The position numbers and the translations under genes were made by a program. A stretch of 5,915 nucleotides of DNA. Source: an uncultured Veillonella sp. Lineage in GTDB: Bacteria > Bacillota > Negativicutes > Veillonellales > Veillonellaceae. Positions 5,589 through 5,915 of the stretch are shown in pieces (within the stretch, counting starts at the first letter, position 1; each line of letters begins with the position of its first letter). The notes beneath the pieces were generated by a model. It had not been told where the DNA came from, did no database searches, and saw nothing but the letters and a program-made list of their open reading frames with translations. The stretch covers positions 1 to 5,915 of the forward strand of contig CAUHTB010000053.1 in assembly GCA_959608595.1 (NCBI GenBank), in the 5' to 3' direction.

Positions 5589-5620
5589 TAAAAACAAGAC
5601 CACTCCAAATGGAATGGTCT
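5589..5620 (-). terminator. Riboswitch-controlled intrinsic terminator ahead of thiW
   Basis: On the minus strand AGACCATTCC (5611-5620) pairs with GGAGTGGTCT (5597-5606) around the loop ATTT, giving ten pairs with one G-U, followed by TGTTTTT. It lies between the TPP aptamer and the thiW ribosome-binding site. The aptamer-side word TGGAGTG (5644-5650) is identical to part of the terminator 3' arm (5601-5607). It can pair with the same CATTCCA segment (5610-5616), which supplies an antiterminator. High TPP should favour the terminator. Confidence 0.9.
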
Positions 5621-5647
5621 CGTAATAGTTTAGTATTATGTTGCACT

Positions 5648-5725
5648 CCACTTTCCTACGCCAGTATTATCTGGATCAGGTCTAGGGTTTTGAATGGTCA
5701 ATCTCAGCAAAAGCACCCCTAGTGG
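5648..5725 (-). promoter_or_regulatory. TPP riboswitch (THI-box) controlling thiW-thiD-thiM/E
   Basis: On the minus strand the conserved THI-box elements appear in order: GGGGTGC, GCTGAGA, ACCC, ACCTGATC, CAGATAATACTGGCGTAGG. Helix P1 is CCACT (5721-5725) with AGTGG (5648-5652), and P5 is CCAG with CTGG. The P3 arm is very short (GC-TTTT-GC). The aptamer binds thiamin pyrophosphate and, with the terminator downstream, is expected to stop transcription of the salvage operon when TPP is plentiful. Confidence 0.96.
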
Positions 5726-5745
5726 CAATATATTTTTATACTCTA

Positions 5746-5774
5746 GTTATAACATTATTATACAATCCATGCAA
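5746..5774 (-). promoter_or_regulatory. Predicted promoter for the leftward thiamin operon
   Basis: Two overlapping options exist on the minus strand. TTGCAT (5769-5774) with TATAAC (5746-5751) has an ideal 17-base spacer. A perfect TATAAT (5757-5762) is also present but has no good -35. Either would start transcription 10-25 bases before helix P1 of the TPP aptamer. The exact start cannot be decided from sequence. Confidence 0.5.
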
Positions 5775-5782
5775 CAAAAGAA

Positions 5783-5811
5783 TTGACGGTTCTCTTATAG
5801 ACGCATATAAT
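5783..5811 (+). promoter_or_regulatory. Strong sigma-A promoter for the rightward THI-box transcript
   Basis: TTGACG (5783-5788) and TATAAT (5806-5811) are separated by 17 bases, which is near-consensus. The start is predicted near 5818, only a few bases before the second TPP aptamer core, so the aptamer would form almost the extreme 5' end of the RNA. It stands nine bases from the leftward promoter elements. Confidence 0.85.
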
Positions 5812-5820
5812 GAAGCCATA

Positions 5821-5902
5821 ACGGGGTGCTCACAAGAGTGGGCTGAGAGTAAGCTAAAGCTTTAACCCATAACCTGATTTGGATAATGCCAACGTAGGGA
5901 AC
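5821..5902 (+). promoter_or_regulatory. Second TPP riboswitch (THI-box), rightward; regulated gene lies outside the window
   Basis: The elements GGGGTGC (5823-5829), CTGAGA (5843-5848), ACCC (5865-5868), ACCTGATTTGGATAATGCC and AACGTAGGGAA are present in order. P3 is GCTCAC/GTGGGC around AAGA (5828-5843), and P2 is GGGT/ACCC. An optional hairpin AAGC-TAAA-GCTT (5851-5862) lies between CTGAGA and ACCC. P5 is TTGG/CCAA, a compensated version of the usual CTGG/CCAG. P1 is poor: the bases before CGGGG do not pair convincingly with those after GGGAA. An AGAGGA word at 5905-5910 may be a ribosome-binding site, but the coding start and expression platform are beyond the edge. A thiamin biosynthesis or transport gene is expected. 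Confidence 0.93.
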
Positions 5903-5915
5903 ATAGAGGATTAAT

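Noticed and set aside
5573..5608. Upstream ATG (5608) for thiW
   Set aside because: It falls in the loop of the riboswitch terminator, lacks a ribosome-binding site, and would add 12 residues that do not fit ThiW.

Overview
The window looks like a chromosomal stretch of an anaerobic, low-to-mid-GC Firmicute of the Negativicutes, most likely Veillonella or a close relative. The evidence is the classical two-domain rubrerythrin, the DUF951-selD pair, THI-box control of a thiazole/HMP salvage operon, strong AAGGAGG-type Shine-Dalgarno sites and AT-rich intergenic DNA. Genus is inferred from protein resemblance, not proven. No mobile element, CRISPR array, tRNA or rRNA is visible.

Layout from left to right. 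Positions 1-62 are a perfect 7-bp tandem repeat that runs off the left edge. Positions 116-1360 hold a leftward two-gene unit, DUF951 followed by selD (selenophosphate synthetase), with its promoter at about 1398-1426. Positions 1361-1988 are a 628-base AT-rich divergent region containing a Fur-like box, a promoter and a very long leader for the rightward rubrerythrin gene (1989-2534). A strong, probably bidirectional terminator lies at 2644-2677. Positions 2729-5572 are a leftward thiamin salvage operon, thiW-thiD-thiM/E, tightly packed and overlapping. It is preceded on the same strand by a terminator (5589-5620) and a TPP riboswitch (5648-5725). Positions 5746-5811 hold back-to-back promoters, and 5821-5902 is a second TPP riboswitch pointing right, towards a gene beyond the window.

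How the genes work together. ThiW is an ECF S-component predicted to import the thiazole precursor. The ThiM half of the fused enzyme phosphorylates thiazole, ThiD makes HMP-PP, and the ThiE half joins the two into thiamin phosphate. TPP would shut off both divergent transcripts through separate aptamers. Rubrerythrin is a peroxide-reducing diiron protein, and the Fur/PerR-like boxes fit iron or peroxide control.

The most unusual feature is an RNA-level pattern around rubrerythrin. The predicted 5' UTR (about 1719-1988) is tiled by about ten small hairpins whose stems differ in sequence but almost all present the same loop, AAGU, at a mostly 19-28 nt spacing. Four more fill the 3' UTR between the stop codon and the terminator. 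None is found inside the coding sequence. Invariant loops on compensating stems point to a repeated RNA recognition element, possibly a multivalent binding platform for an unknown RNA-binding protein. I do not recognise it as a described motif.
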